Source: Prinsepia uniflora (taxonomy: Eukaryota; Streptophyta; Magnoliopsida; Rosales; Rosaceae). From it: a stretch of DNA of 64,000 bases. Below, in pieces: positions 35,848-47,147 of this stretch. The DNA is taken from positions 55,368,601 through 55,432,600 of the forward strand of contig CM064867.1 in NCBI GenBank assembly GCA_032719365.1, written 5' to 3'. The position numbers were made by a program, and so were the translations under genes. The notes under the pieces are model-generated. The model did not search any database and was not told the DNA's origin. It worked only from the letters and a program-made list of their open reading frames with translations. The first letter of the stretch is position 1. Every line of letters begins with the position of its first letter.

Positions 35848-38800
35848 TCATCTCATCTGCACAGCAGCACTGGAAACCGCAGGGTTGATCATCATCTTTC
35901 GCCTCTCTTTCCTTTCCAGCACGCGTAAATGCGGTGATTTTGCCTTCGTTAGTTCCTTCGGGCACCTATTATCATGAAACCCAGTGAGCAAGTACATAGA
36001 GTGAGCAAACACTATTGTTATCAATCCTGCATTTTCCTTACTTCTGGGGGCAGAATGGATGCTCAAAATTAGGGACTGGCCTTGCATGGGTTACCAGTGT
36101 CCTCCTTAGTTGCTTCATTGCCTTCTCTTCCTCAACCTGGAAACACATTATTAAATTGAGATTTCAAATATATTTTAGTTTTCAGTTATCTTTCAGTTTT
36201 CAAGTACATACCATTCTTGCTGCATCGCTCTCTTCTCTGTATCTCTTGTACATAATTTTTTTCTCCATAACCTGTAAATTGAACTTTATAAGTACTCAAA
36301 AACTATGTTTTTAACTTTGTCATTATATGCTACTGAAGGAGTGTGAATTACCTTTTGATCAAATTCTGCTCTACCAACAGCTCGATGGTCAACATGGAGA
36401 TGAAACTGTTGAACTTGGGTGAGAGGCTTGCGCACTTTTTCTGGAACAGGAATCGGATCCCTGCAGGAAAATGAGTTATGAATACATCCTAAAATTCTAG
36501 TGTAAAATCTAAATACATCTTAAACAACTTTGTTTACTTACTTTTTCAAGATTGGTTGTGCCTTAAAAACTCTTATCTGGGTTGCTTCTTTCTCCATCTT
36601 CTGCCTTTCTTCCATTTCCCTTTGCATTTCCTCCTCATGCCTCACCAAATTCTCTAGTTGGAAAGGTTCTGTTTTTGTGCATTCCTTGGGTTCTGGTTTG
36701 GGAGGGACCTGCATAGGAACCATTTTATCATCTTTCTTAGCCATTAGTTGCATTCTACTATTAGTACCTATTATTCTTATTCTAAAGTACCATAACGGCT
36801 CCTTTTCCCAACAACAGAGCCGAGATCTGACTTTCTCAAGTCATGCGTCTTTTGGCTCAGACAACAGTCTTACCCTATACTTATTATTACTTACTAGCGC
36901 ACTTCTCTTGAACTCATACTACTTTACTCACCTAATACCCGATACTAATACTAAGGATTGAAAGTAGCTAAATCCGCTATAGGGCAGAACTCCAGATCTA
37001 CGAATATAAACGGGCAAGCGCCTTTAACAAGCAAGTAGCTAGCTTCCTGCAAGGAATTCCATAGCGGCTTAGCTAAAAGGGCAATCAAAACGAGGAAAAA
37101 GACAATCATCAAAGCGGGAGTTGAGTATGAAGACGCTTCGAATGAGCCCGCATTCCAGATACAAATTCCCGACCTAATGTTTTTCTGCATAGGAACCATT
37201 TTATCATCTTTCTTAGCAATGTATGTAATTTAAACTCGAAAAGTTTGATATTTTTATATACCACGGGGTAATCAGTGGTGAAAGGATATGGGTTAGCTTT
37301 CGGAACCCGAGCCCTTTCCTCTTCCAATTGCTTCTGCCAAACATTGGTAACAAATTTCCTTTCCTTTTCAGCCCCTCTTTCCTGATGACATAAAAACAGT
37401 AAGTATGCAGGTTATGAACAATAGCATCACTACATTGCCTAGCTTCTAATGCTGGAGGAAGAGCCTGCCATACCTCTGTATGAAGATGGAATGGATTTGG
37501 CCTTGTGTTTCTTGGAATTGGGTTCTGGTGGGGCTCTGAGCTCATAGACAACTGAAAAACGAAACAAATGATATACATAAGAAACTGTACAAATAGTTTT
37601 CTTATTATGCTACTGTTTCAGTAGGACTAGGATCAACAAGTTTCATTTCACTACCTTATCGAATAGATCTACGATGGAGGGAGAAGGTGGTGGTGGTGGA
37701 ATCCTTTCGTTTGTTGCAAAATGGAACTCCTGAGGTTTAGTAATATGTTTCTTCGAATTACAGAACACCCCCAGATCTCCTTTACTTGCGAATATCTACA
37801 GATAATGAAAAAAGAAAAGAACATAGCTAAATAAGTTCCTAATGTTTTTAAGATTAATATGAGGGAAATAAAACAGAACGGTTGGTTACCTTCTTATTCA
37901 CAGGCTTTGCCTTGAATTTTGGGATTCTCTCAAGTTCTTCCAGCTCAATTTCGAATGAGCTTCTCAACTTTCCTGGTCGGGCTCTCAATGAAGTATGTAG
38001 AACAGGGGTTTTAGGTTCAGTAAGATAATGAGGCTTCCATTGATGATTCTGCAATACAACAGGGTGAGAGAGAACATTATCACTGAGACGCCTCAACTGG
38101 CTTACAAGGGTGGAAATCGATATTATGATTCTATCTATACCTGCTGGGACACATCCGTTGAAGCTACTGAGGCTGTTTCTGCATTCTGGTTTGCCCTAAG
38201 TATTGTCTTGAAATGAAATTCCTGAATCAATTGCACATAAGGGGCCTATTATCATTCACAGAAATCTTTCATTTCCTTCTTAATGAAATTCAATCCAAGA
38301 TAACTTTACCTGAAATTCAGGTGGCTGGGGTGTACTTCTTGGTATTTCAAGTAGGGATGGGGCCTCTAGAATCTGTAAGGAACAGAAAGATCTAATCAAT
38401 AATCCAGCAGATATAGTGAAAAACTGAGATCATACGTAATAGTGAAGAAAGTTACCTTTTTGTTTAGTGGTCGAGCCTTAAACTTTGGAATCTTGGCCAT
38501 CATCTCTTCTTCAAGCTCGGCAGTACTCTTTAATTTTACTGAGCGAACACGTTGGGATGTTTCAAATTCAGGCTCCTTCGGCCTTGTCAAGGTCAGTCTG
38601 GGTTTCATCTGAATAATAACAGCATCAGCTTGAATGCTAAACACAACGACAAAAAATAAAATAAAATAAAATAAAAGGAGACATCAAAAAGAAAAAGAAA
38701 TCAAATTTCATTAGAATGGAGACATGTTAGGGATGAAGTTCCATTACATGTGAAAGAGAACCATTAACATGCGGCTTTGGAAAGTCTCCGGTACTTGATT

Positions 38801-40938
38801 GGAACCTTTGCATCAGTTCGGCCATTGAAACAAATGGCTTTGCGGGTTCCCTAACATACACCTTTCTGTCCTCTTTCTTCATATGAGTAGTTGAGGAGCT
38901 TAAACTGAAACTGCTACGGGTATGACCCAATTTTGACTTGTGGAGCAATGCTTGGGGTTTGGGATTAATAATCTGTATTTTGAGTGGACCAGAAAGAAAA
39001 CCAGTTAAGGTAGCAGCAATTAAAAAATAACAGTCAAGAAAACCAGTCAAGAATAATACCTGTCTAGATCTTTCTCCATCCAACTTCTGCCGCTTAATTG
39101 CCTGATTTTCCTGAGCTAAATTAGGTGTCACAGATGCATTCACACTATTGGGCTTGATATTTTTAGCGACTGACGATTGTAAGTGACTTTGTTTCTTCAG
39201 TACTGATGCGTTCCTAACCATGCTTCCCATCTTTCTAACTGTCTGGTGCTTCTTGGAACTGCTCATGGATGGCTTTGGAGTGCAGGCTTCAGTTCCTACT
39301 TGAATGATGGGTTTATGAGTCTCCTTACCCTTACTCAGATCAGTTTTCTGGTTACAAGATACTCTACCAGCCAAAACACTGCAAACAAGAACTCATAAAA
39401 TGAGAAATAAAGGAGCTGAATGAATCCATTGGTAAAAACGATTAAGTCAAGCGAGTCAAGATAAAGATTTAGTATGAGGAGACCAACCTTCCATTTGCGT
39501 TGGCATATTTGTCCATCCCTTCATCTACTAGGCTAATACTCTTAGCAGGAGAAACCTGAACGGATTAGATTATCATTAGATGCCCAAAAGAAAGCTATAA
39601 TAACAGTTTTCAGGGTAAAGTGCAAATTACTGCATAGAGGCTTACATTGCTTTCTTCTGTAGCTTCCTTGGCGATTATATCAAGCTTCAATTCAGCAGGC
39701 ACAATCTCAGGTTGAGGTTTAGCCTCCAAAGACTTATCATCATAGGATGATTCCATGTTCTGCAAAAACAAACACCATCAAGATAAAGAGCTAGAAGTCT
39801 ATGTTTCAAAGGAGAGAAGGAAGAAAATTTGAAAGATGGAAGACCTTCTGCATTTGCTCTGCTTCACTGAAATCACACATGCTCTCAACCGTAAAAGATC
39901 TACAAGCCTTGATCCTAGCCATGAACGCTGCATAAATAAACGAGGACCAAAGAAATTAAGAAAATTTATCAAGCCATATCAATGCACTTTCGCTGAGAAA
40001 TTTACTAATAAAGCTTAAAACATAGCCAAATGACAATTCCATGCTCCTCAAAAAGAAAAATCCAGTCGAATTATACCAGATTACCTTAATTGTGAAGACA
40101 ATTTGGCCAGTTAGGGAAAGAAACAAAGGAACTCCCAAAACATTAAATCTCAATTTATTTAACTACAAATACCTAGAAAACAAATCCTAATTAAATATCT
40201 TTTTCCTCTCAGCCACTTCGACCCTCCCCCCATTCTGATCAACTGAACTTCTGACCATTACCTTTGGTTAATTTCTGTGAACAGATTAAAGGAAGAAAGA
40301 GACAGAAAAAGAAAAGAAAAAAAAAATCATGCTTTCAACAATTTGAGCCCCCCGAATGAATTTAGTTTTTCATTTAACCAAACGAAATCACTAAATCATT
40401 ATCCATACATCGAATTTTCTTATCCCTAATATTCACGGAAAACAAACACAATTAACTGACTTTCCCAGGAAACAAACTCCATGAAAGAGCATGCTTCTAA
40501 ACAGAAATCGCTTAATCATGAATTACAAGAAACAGTTGGAATTGGAGCAAAATGAAAAACCCAAAAATTTCAAAAGAATGATATATGCCAGGAATTAAGA
40601 AAAGAAAATGAAAAATCCTAAAATCCAAAAAAATATAATGCAAGAAATATATTTAAGAAAAGGACAAAAAACCTAACAAAGGATACCGCACAGGTAGTAA
40701 AAAATCAAACAAAAGCAGAAAAGGCCTCGAAATTGAATAAATAAAGGCTAAAGATTAGGGAAGAAGACATACGGGATGGTGCATATGCGAGAGCGGAGAG
40801 GAACCAGAGCTCAGCCATGCGCTTGTCGTCTTCCGTCTCATCATTTATAAAGTCGTAGAAACGCGGGGCCGAGAATTCATATATCTCGTCGATCATCGTT
40901 GTCGACGTCGTCGTCATGTCGGGATCTGGATTGGGCAT
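35848..40938 (-). CDS. TPX2: TPX2, microtubule nucleation and Aurora-kinase activating spindle protein, 18 exons, 772 aa
   Basis: Exons (plus coordinates): 40773-40938, 39845-39927, 39646-39759, 39488-39555, 39060-39378, 38748-38972, 38456-38608, 38310-38372, 38141-38221, 37890-38048, 37655-37795, 37474-37551, 37262-37381, 36542-36708, 36352-36460, 36212-36271, 36042-36136, 35848-35965. All junctions are GT-AG and the phases sum to 2319 nt. Residues 20-45 (IYEFSAPRFYDF...AELWF) are the plant Aurora-binding region. IPKFKARPLNKK (365-376) and IPKFKAKPVNKK (466-477) are the TPX2 repeat signature, KPQEFHFATNERIPPPPP is at about 497-513, and exons 14-18 form the C-terminal TPX2 domain (RHEEEMQREMEER, ARPVPNFEHPFCPQ, ending SSAAVQMR). 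The family is known to assemble spindle microtubules under Ran-GTP and activate Aurora. Arabidopsis TPX2 is of similar length, so this copy looks functional. Intron 13 carries an insertion; the donor of intron 2 (GTCTTC) is weak. Confidence 0.95.
36709..37217. repeat. 443-bp insertion in TPX2 intron 13 with 33-bp flanking duplication
   Basis: A 33-bp sequence at 36709-36741 recurs exactly at 37185-37217; it includes the intron end (CCTATGCAG on the gene strand). Between the copies lies 443 bp unlike plant intron DNA, with mixed GC and blocky composition. The minus strand encodes a frame with a hydrophobic stretch (ALMIVFFLVLIALLAKPLW). The style suggests mitochondrial intergenic DNA, but I cannot identify the source. 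Without it the intron would be about 80 nt. The distal acceptor keeps the reading frame; the proximal one would add codons and a stop. Confidence 0.8.
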
Positions 40939-41422
40939 GATTGATGTTTCCTCAATTTCTAGAACTGTGTGACAAGATTTGGGGATTAAAGATAGAAAGC
41001 CGAAAGAGATTTGGAGGAAGAATTAGGGAGGGATTTGGAGGATTAATGAAGAAATGAATACAATGAATAAATGAGAGCAAAGAGAGAGAGAGAGAGTGGC
41101 GAGTTTGTCTGATGTCTGAGTGGTGTGAATCTGAGAGGATGCAAGTTCAACGTTAATGGAGATCTCCACAACGGTCCAATTTTTTGAATTTGGGGCAACG
41201 GCCAACTACGTGAATGTTGGGACTATGGGACTGCGTTGTCTCTCTAACGGCTGTTCTGGCTTGCCTTTTTAAAAGGCCTTTTTATGCACAAAACTACGCC
41301 GTTCTGGTTGTCTGGTTTACCGTACATTTTCTTTATTATTATTATTATTATTAGAGTACTTTGTAAATTTGCCCCCTGCACTTGCAGTCCCTTGTCAATT
41401 TTCTCCTAAATCTGATACAATG
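40939..41422 (-). promoter_or_regulatory. TPX2 promoter and 5' leader with AACGG (MSA-like) cluster
   Basis: Read toward TPX2, four AACGG cores lie within 135 bp: 41170-41174, 41197-41201 and 41246-41250 on the plus strand and 41299-41303 on the minus strand. The third (TCTAACGGCTG) has one mismatch to the MSA consensus bound by MYB3R factors in G2/M genes. A TATA-like CATAAAAAGG is at 41277-41286. The leader has a (GA)8 run at 41081-41096 and an upstream 60-codon frame at 41023-41205. An (ATT)n microsatellite is at 41333-41353. A retrotransposon LTR begins at 41423, so the native promoter is at most about 480 bp. Confidence 0.55.
41333..41353. repeat. (ATT)7 microsatellite
   Basis: Trinucleotide run between the TPX2 promoter and the neighbouring LTR. 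Confidence 0.9.
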
Positions 41423-42283
41423 TGACAGGATCCTCCCCAAAAATACTCCGGTTCACATGAACGGGTCCTGCTCCCGCTAACTCAACAACTTAATATGCCC
41501 AAAATACCCTTAGTTCGGAAAGGAAACATGCATAATAGTCAGACCAGAGATAAATCCACATGTCAACGAGAACGAAATTTAAAACAAGGTTTCAAGAGCA
41601 CTAGATAGACTTATAAACAAAGCTAATGTCATACTTCAGTTCAAAATGAGTGCGCAGTTCAGCTTGATGGTGCCTCCGCCTCAAACCAGCCCCTGTCCCC
41701 AAAGTAGCCTGAAGGGTAAGAAAAACCATTAAAAACTGTGAGTGGACAAAACACAACAAGTTGGAAAAACCATTTCTTGCATAATAGTTCTTTGACCCAC
41801 CGTTTGGAAAAAAAACATGCATGCATATCAACAATAAATCATGAGAGAAAATAGTACTAAATAAGCATAACATTACGATAAAATGGGCATCTAATAGCAT
41901 CAATACAATCTCGAGCCCACGACCCCATGTAAACAACCTCCTCCTGCTGGTCCAACCAGCCAGCCAGTCCAACTAGCATCCCATCAAATCTATCAGTAGT
42001 CAAGAACAGGTTTTGTAGGGTCCAACCCCATCGACACGTGTCTAGCCTAACACTAGCCAGGTCTCAGCCCATCTCTAGGAATCCACGGAGTCCAACTCTG
42101 AAATAAAGCGATCTAATTGCTTGAGGAGGCTATAACCGAATATAAAATACCATTTGTGAATACCTGTCATACCTACTATGTCAGGACCCGACCCTCCTCT
42201 GTCAGGTCCCGACTCATCTAGCATGATATTTTCCGCTTTAGGCCTCCTTGCCCTTGCCCTCACGGTTTTGTTTTCGGGAGCTC

Positions 42284-42363
42284 ACAGTGCAACTTCCCAG
42301 GGGGTCACCCATCATGGAATTGCACCAGCCTCAACTCGCTTAACTTTGGGGTTCCAATCCCCC
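42284..42363 (-). other. 5S-rRNA-derived segment in downstream Cassandra LTR
   Basis: On the minus strand AGTTAAGCG (A-box region of 5S genes) and GATGGGTGACC-CCTGGGAAGT (C-box region) occur in the 5S order and approximate spacing. They could act as internal Pol III promoter elements. Confidence 0.85.
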
Positions 42364-42685
42364 CCAAAGCCACTTGAGCTCCCAAAAGACCTAGTGCTAG
42401 ATAGGTGTGTGCCTACACCTTTAAGGCACACCACCAACCTCTCCCAGACCATTCCCCCTCGCAGGAATGTGGGATTGTTCACCGTTCCCTCCAGGACACG
42501 GGTCTTACAATCCACCCCCCTTAGGGCCCAACGTCCTCGCTGGCACACTTCCCGGTCGGGGTCTGGCTCTGATACCAAATTGTCAGGACCCGACCCTCCT
42601 CTGTCAAGTCCCGACTCATCTAGCATGATATTGTCCGCTTTAGCCCTCCTTGCCCTTGCCCTCACGGTTTTGTTTTCGGGAGCTC

Positions 42686-42765
42686 ACGGTGCAACTTCCC
42701 AGGGGGTCACCCATCATGGAATTGCACCAGCCTCAACTCGCTTAACTTTGGGGTTCTAATCCCCC
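42686..42765 (-). other. 5S-rRNA-derived segment in upstream Cassandra LTR
   Basis: Same segment as in the other LTR, with the A-box-like AGTTAAGCG and C-box-like GGTGACCCCCTGGGAAGT both preserved. This copy differs from its partner only outside these boxes, apart from one change at the edge of the segment. Confidence 0.85.
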
Positions 42766-44194
42766 CTAAAGCCACTTGAGCTCCCAAAAGGCCTAGTGTT
42801 AGATAGGTGTGTGCCTACACCTTTAAGACACACCACCAACCTCTCCCAGACCATTTCCCCTCGCAGGAATGTGGGATTGTTCACCGTTCCCTCCAGGACA
42901 CTGGTCTTACATACTATGCAATATAAATAACCTTTGAAACATACAACTGTTCGGGCTCAACCCAAAATCCAGAGGTTTTCACAATAAGCACAATCACCTG
43001 TATCCAAATATCAATACAGAAATACCAAAACCAATAATAGTGCAGCAAACATATTCTCATAATCACCAACCCTTATCAGCCTAATGCAGTTCAAAAATCA
43101 AGTAAAAACCAGTAAATATGCATGCATCAAGTTTGGAAAGAAAATGTACACTCACAGCTTTATCAGTAGCTCAATCCCGAGTCGGATGCTCCTCAGAAGT
43201 TCCTCGAGCATTCTCGCCTGTCAAATCAATACTCGGGGTTTACCAACAATCCGTATAAGTGCATATGTAAACACCCCCCATACCCCAGAACCGTAACCGT
43301 CCCTAAAACATGGCTCCCGAGAAGAAAAAGGCCAATAAATGCCCTCTAAAGACCTCCAATAGTCCTGAAACCACCACCATTGGATTCAGGATGTCACAAC
43401 CTTTCGAACAAGCCATGTCTCACGTCGAGATTCCAACCCATGCGCCCTCACGCGCTTGTCAAAGTTTCAATCAACTGTTCACACGCCGCCCCATGCACCT
43501 GGCGTCAGCTACTAACGTCACCTGCTAACGTCACCTGCTGACATCAGCCCTACGCTGACACGACATTGATAACTTCTGACATGTGTCAAATGACATCATC
43601 ATGATGTAACTCGCTGATGTCATCATGATGTCATCTTCTTACTGGAGAAGATGACCGGCACCACCGTGCGCCACCGTCATCGCCGCCGCTCTCTAGCTGG
43701 AAAAGCCTTATTTTTGCCTGAAAATTCAAACCTCCATATCTCCCTCATTTATCGACCAAATTTCACAAGATTTATATGGAAAATCATCTAATCAAGCCAA
43801 AGAATCCAAAAATGAGCCCAGAATTTAGAAAATCTACCTGGATTTGGAGATATAAGCCTCGAAAACTTCGATCAAATTTCAAGCACCCACACCGTGCAAT
43901 CCTTGCGGTCATACCCTTCAAACCTGAGCTCTACTGGATCCTTCAGTTCCCTAGAACTCGTTTCCGGCCCTTGTTTCTCTCAAGAGCCCCTCAAACCCAT
44001 GGTTCAAAGATTGGGTATTATTAGCTTAAGTGTGTTTTGTGTGTGCGTGGGTTTGGACGGGAATGAGGAGAGAGATGAGAGTGAATGTAATCCCTACCAA
44101 CCTTATCCAATCCACCCAAAATATCCATAATTTTCACCTTCCTAAAATGCCCTTTCCCCAAATAGAAAGTCTACACACCTCCTAGGGGTAGAAT

Positions 44195-47147
44195 TGTAAC
44201 GACCCATCTCGGAAATCGAGATTAGATTAGTTATTAATGATGGATTAGTGAAGTCAATCGGTGTTTAGTTGGATGCGTTCGAACGGACGGCGCGAAATGA
44301 CGATTTTACCCTTGGAATGGGCAAAAATATTGACTTTTAGTTCGGACGGTCAAATGGACTTTGACCGATGACCGTGACGTAGTTCGAGACGTCACGAGTT
44401 CATAGACCGGTGGCATGTCCCATTCCGACATCCGAGGAGGAAGTTATGACGTTCGGAAGTTCGAGGGTACTTTGGTAATTTGGTCAAATAAGGGCAAAAG
44501 GATGAATTTTTGGACGACAAGGAATTTCCACGTATTTCAAGAACTGTTAGATATGTCTCGATTCCCTGAGTACAACGACAGGAGGCATGAGACAATTGGA
44601 GTTCAGATGACGGAGTTACGGGTCTAGGAATACGAAGGGCAAAATGGTAATTTTGCATGGCAGGGGTAAAATGGTCATTTGGCTACCTTGGACTGTGTGC
44701 CCAGTGATATCAGGACACTTGGCTGATCTGGGGAGTTCTAACCACAGAGAAGTGGACACTTGACTATTATTTGGAGATGAGGCCACAGAGTTGTGATGCG
44801 TGGCTTGGTCTGGATGGTGGTAAAACCCTCAGCCACCGTCTTAACTTGGTTTAAACGGGTGTGGGTCGTGTGTATGTGTCGATGAAGAACAGAAAACAGA
44901 GACCCAACTTGTGAGGATTCAGACTTCCCCCTCAGCTAGCCTTAATTGGTCGTGTTGTGTGAACAAAAACGAGAAGATATATGATGTGGATTGTGGAGGT
45001 GATGCTGTGGCTAGCCGTCGGTGGTGACGAACAGAGGAAGAAACCATAAGTTCTGTGTTTGAATTCGAAATTGGATTTTCAGATTAGGCCACTATTGACG
45101 TTTCTAAATGATCAGGAAGTGATCATGAAGGTGAGAAGATGTCGTTGGTACCCACGACGGGGCTCGACGGCGAAGGTATGGCTACAAACCCGTAATTGCC
45201 CTGTTTTGATAGAAAAAATGGTCAGACGAAATTCGGGGGTTGTTGTGATGTCCTGATCAGCTTCCTATGTTTCTAGGAATGCCAGAATGCGTTTAAGATA
45301 AAAAGCGAGGAAGTTGGAGGCCGAAATCGTGGCAACTCGAGGAAGACAGTGACTAGTTTACTCATCAGTTTGGGAGGTAATCTCTAGCTCCAGTTTTCAT
45401 GAATTAACTATATGGAATTATTGGAAATGAAGGGACGAACGTATTAGATTAATTAGGAATGAAAAATGGATTGAAATTTCTAAAAACCGCTCACGCCGGT
45501 TCAACAATTGGACCGAATTTGCAGACTGGTTCAGATCGGTCGACTGAGGAAGACGATGAACAGTAACTTAGGCGCGTGAGGCCCACGCGCAGCCACTTCA
45601 GGCGACGCATGTGGGCGCATGGCACGTCATTTGAGAAAGGTTCCAACACGAGTTTTAAAGTATTCGATGTAACAAAAATTTTGGCGCTGGTTTCGAGTCG
45701 ATCAGACACCTTCTCGATATGTTTCGGGATGTCCGAAGGTTTTTGGGCTCGGTTAAAAATAGTTAAAAATTCAGGAAAATTTTGGGGCCTTAGTAGAAGC
45801 TTAATGAAGTAGTTAGTGACCTTATTATGGGATTTGGACAGGTTCGGGAAAGCTGGTGATAGTGGATTGGCCGGGAACGGGATAGGTGCACGCGTATCGA
45901 GGCGACGACGCTATGGTCTGTGAGTGGACTTTGCTTTCGAACTTATGATGCATGCATATATGTCTTTATATGTTTTCTATATGTGATTCTATGATTTGAT
46001 TTATGATCTTGATGGTTTACGGTTTTGCACGAATTTCGAGATTATAACGTAATTGCACGTTTTACGAGATTTCGAATGATCTTGTGATTTGATCATGATT
46101 TTAATGATTTGATTTCAGGATTTGAAATACGATTTGAAAAGGATTTCGAAAATGAGATTTCGGAATTGGTTTTGAGACTTGGAAAGGAAGTCTGGATTTG
46201 GGTTCAGGATGATGGTTCCGGATGCTAGCTTACGGAATCATTGTTGCGAATTCGAATAAGGATTTTCTATGGTTTTCACTTTTGAATGAAAAATGGTTTT
46301 GGGTTTAAAGACCCGGAAAGAGAAAAGAAAAACCGCTGGATCTGGGTTTGAGTTTAAAGACTCGGTTGATTGACGGGGGGAGGGCCCTGGATTGATATGT
46401 ATTGAGTTTAAAGACTCGGTATATGTTTTGAGTTTAAAGACTCGGTGATTATGATACCCCCCGAGGCATGTGATTGTGTTTTGAGTTTAAAGACTCGTTG
46501 ATATCCCGGGAAGGTCTGACTATTGCGTATGGTTTTGAGTTTAAAGACTCGAGCGCACTTGAGATCCAACATACTCGCATGATTGCTGTTTTTCACTGGT
46601 TTTCAGATGTCTTGGGCAATGGCCCGGATGGTTTGGTTTTGATGTGTTTTGGGGCTGAGTTCCCGTACTTGAGATTGATTTGTGATTTTGGGTTGAGGCC
46701 CTGGATTTGAGTTGCGGATTTGAGGAAAGAATGATTCTGGTTTTTCATTAATGGTTTTGGATATGAAATGGTTTTATGGAATGAATTTTATATGCATGCA
46801 TTGGTTTTTAAATGGAGGGTATAAATGTAATTGTTTTAATGAACTGTCTTTGAACTTATACTTTATTTTTTTCCACTCATAGTCTTTTCATGTTTTCGAT
46901 ACCCTCCAGGTTGTTGTGGTGTGGGCTATTGGTCGAGAGAAAGACGGAGGCATCACATACGCGATCCACAGTAGAGTCTGCGTGCTCTAGGAAATCTGGA
47001 AGTTTTGAGTGGTTTAGTCAAGAATCCCTTGTTCGACTTATGTGTCACATGAAGGTTTGACGTCAGTTTAGCCTTCATGTCACTTGTAAGTTAGACGGGA
47101 GCAGGATTTAGCCCTTAATCCAGGGGGGTTGGGGGTGGGTCCTAACA
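44195..47147 (+). mobile_element. Solo LTR (2953 bp) with AGAAT target duplication
   Basis: It starts TGTAACGACCCATCTCGG and ends GGGTGGGTCCTAACA. AGAAT is at 44190-44194 and again at 47148-47152. It lies inside the minus-strand LTR of element D, with no internal region left, so it arose by recombination between two LTRs. Landmarks are AG/GTAATC at 45377, GTGAGTGGAC at 45920-45929, ATGCATGCAT near 45950 and 46792, hairpins GGGTTTAAAGACCC (46301) and GAGTTTAAAGACTC (46350 and later), TTCCACTCAT at 46871 and CCCTCCAG/GT at 46909. Confidence 0.9.

Larger units (their letters stand above)
42179..42911 (-). mobile_element. Complete Cassandra TRIM retrotransposon with 5S-rRNA-derived LTRs
   Basis: Two 331-bp LTRs (42581-42911 upstream and 42179-42509 downstream on the minus strand) start TGTAAGACC and end GGTCCTGACA. 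The 71-bp interior holds a primer site (TTTGGTATCAGAGCCAG) and a polypurine tract (AAGGGGGGTGGAT). The exact target duplication TACTA lies at 42174-42178 and 42912-42916. Each LTR carries a 5S-rRNA-like segment, the hallmark of Cassandra. It has no coding capacity and depends on other elements for movement. The LTRs differ at 11 of 331 positions (3.3%), so it is younger than the host LTRs. Confidence 0.95.
41423..44194 (-). mobile_element. 3' LTR of element D, distal part (holds Cassandra; interrupted by solo LTR)
   Basis: The minus-strand LTR starts at 47240 next to the integrase remnant and ends ...CCTGTCA at 41423. It is split by the solo LTR 44195-47147 (AGAAT duplication) and by Cassandra at 42179-42911. 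Without the insertions it is about 2.1 kb. It has GTGAGTGGAC at 41738-41747, GTACACTCAC at 43146-43155, two ATGCATGCAT boxes (41817, 43118), a CAG/GTAGAT donor-like site near 43835 and a TGACATCA-rich region at 43500-43640. It is oriented toward TPX2. Confidence 0.78.

Noticed and set aside
36530..36961. 143-codon plus-strand frame with hydrophobic segments
   Set aside because: It is antisense to TPX2 exon 14 and runs into the intron insert; no initiation context or family match.
36742..37184. Insert in TPX2 intron 13 as a transposon with terminal inverted repeats
   Set aside because: The ends share only CATTAG in inverse orientation and the flanking repeat is 33 bp, so a cut-and-paste element is not supported.
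38727..39374. 215-codon continuous minus-strand frame as a separate gene
   Set aside because: It is TPX2 exons 5 and 6 plus the open intron between them; the splice sites and phase with neighbours show it belongs to TPX2.
42284..42363. Genuine 5S rRNA gene
   Set aside because: Only the internal promoter half resembles 5S, it lies within both LTRs of a TRIM element and the 5' part of 5S is missing.
42178..42759. 193-codon open frame across the Cassandra element
   Set aside because: It spans both LTRs of a non-coding TRIM element and exists because the repeat units lack stops; no protein family resemblance.
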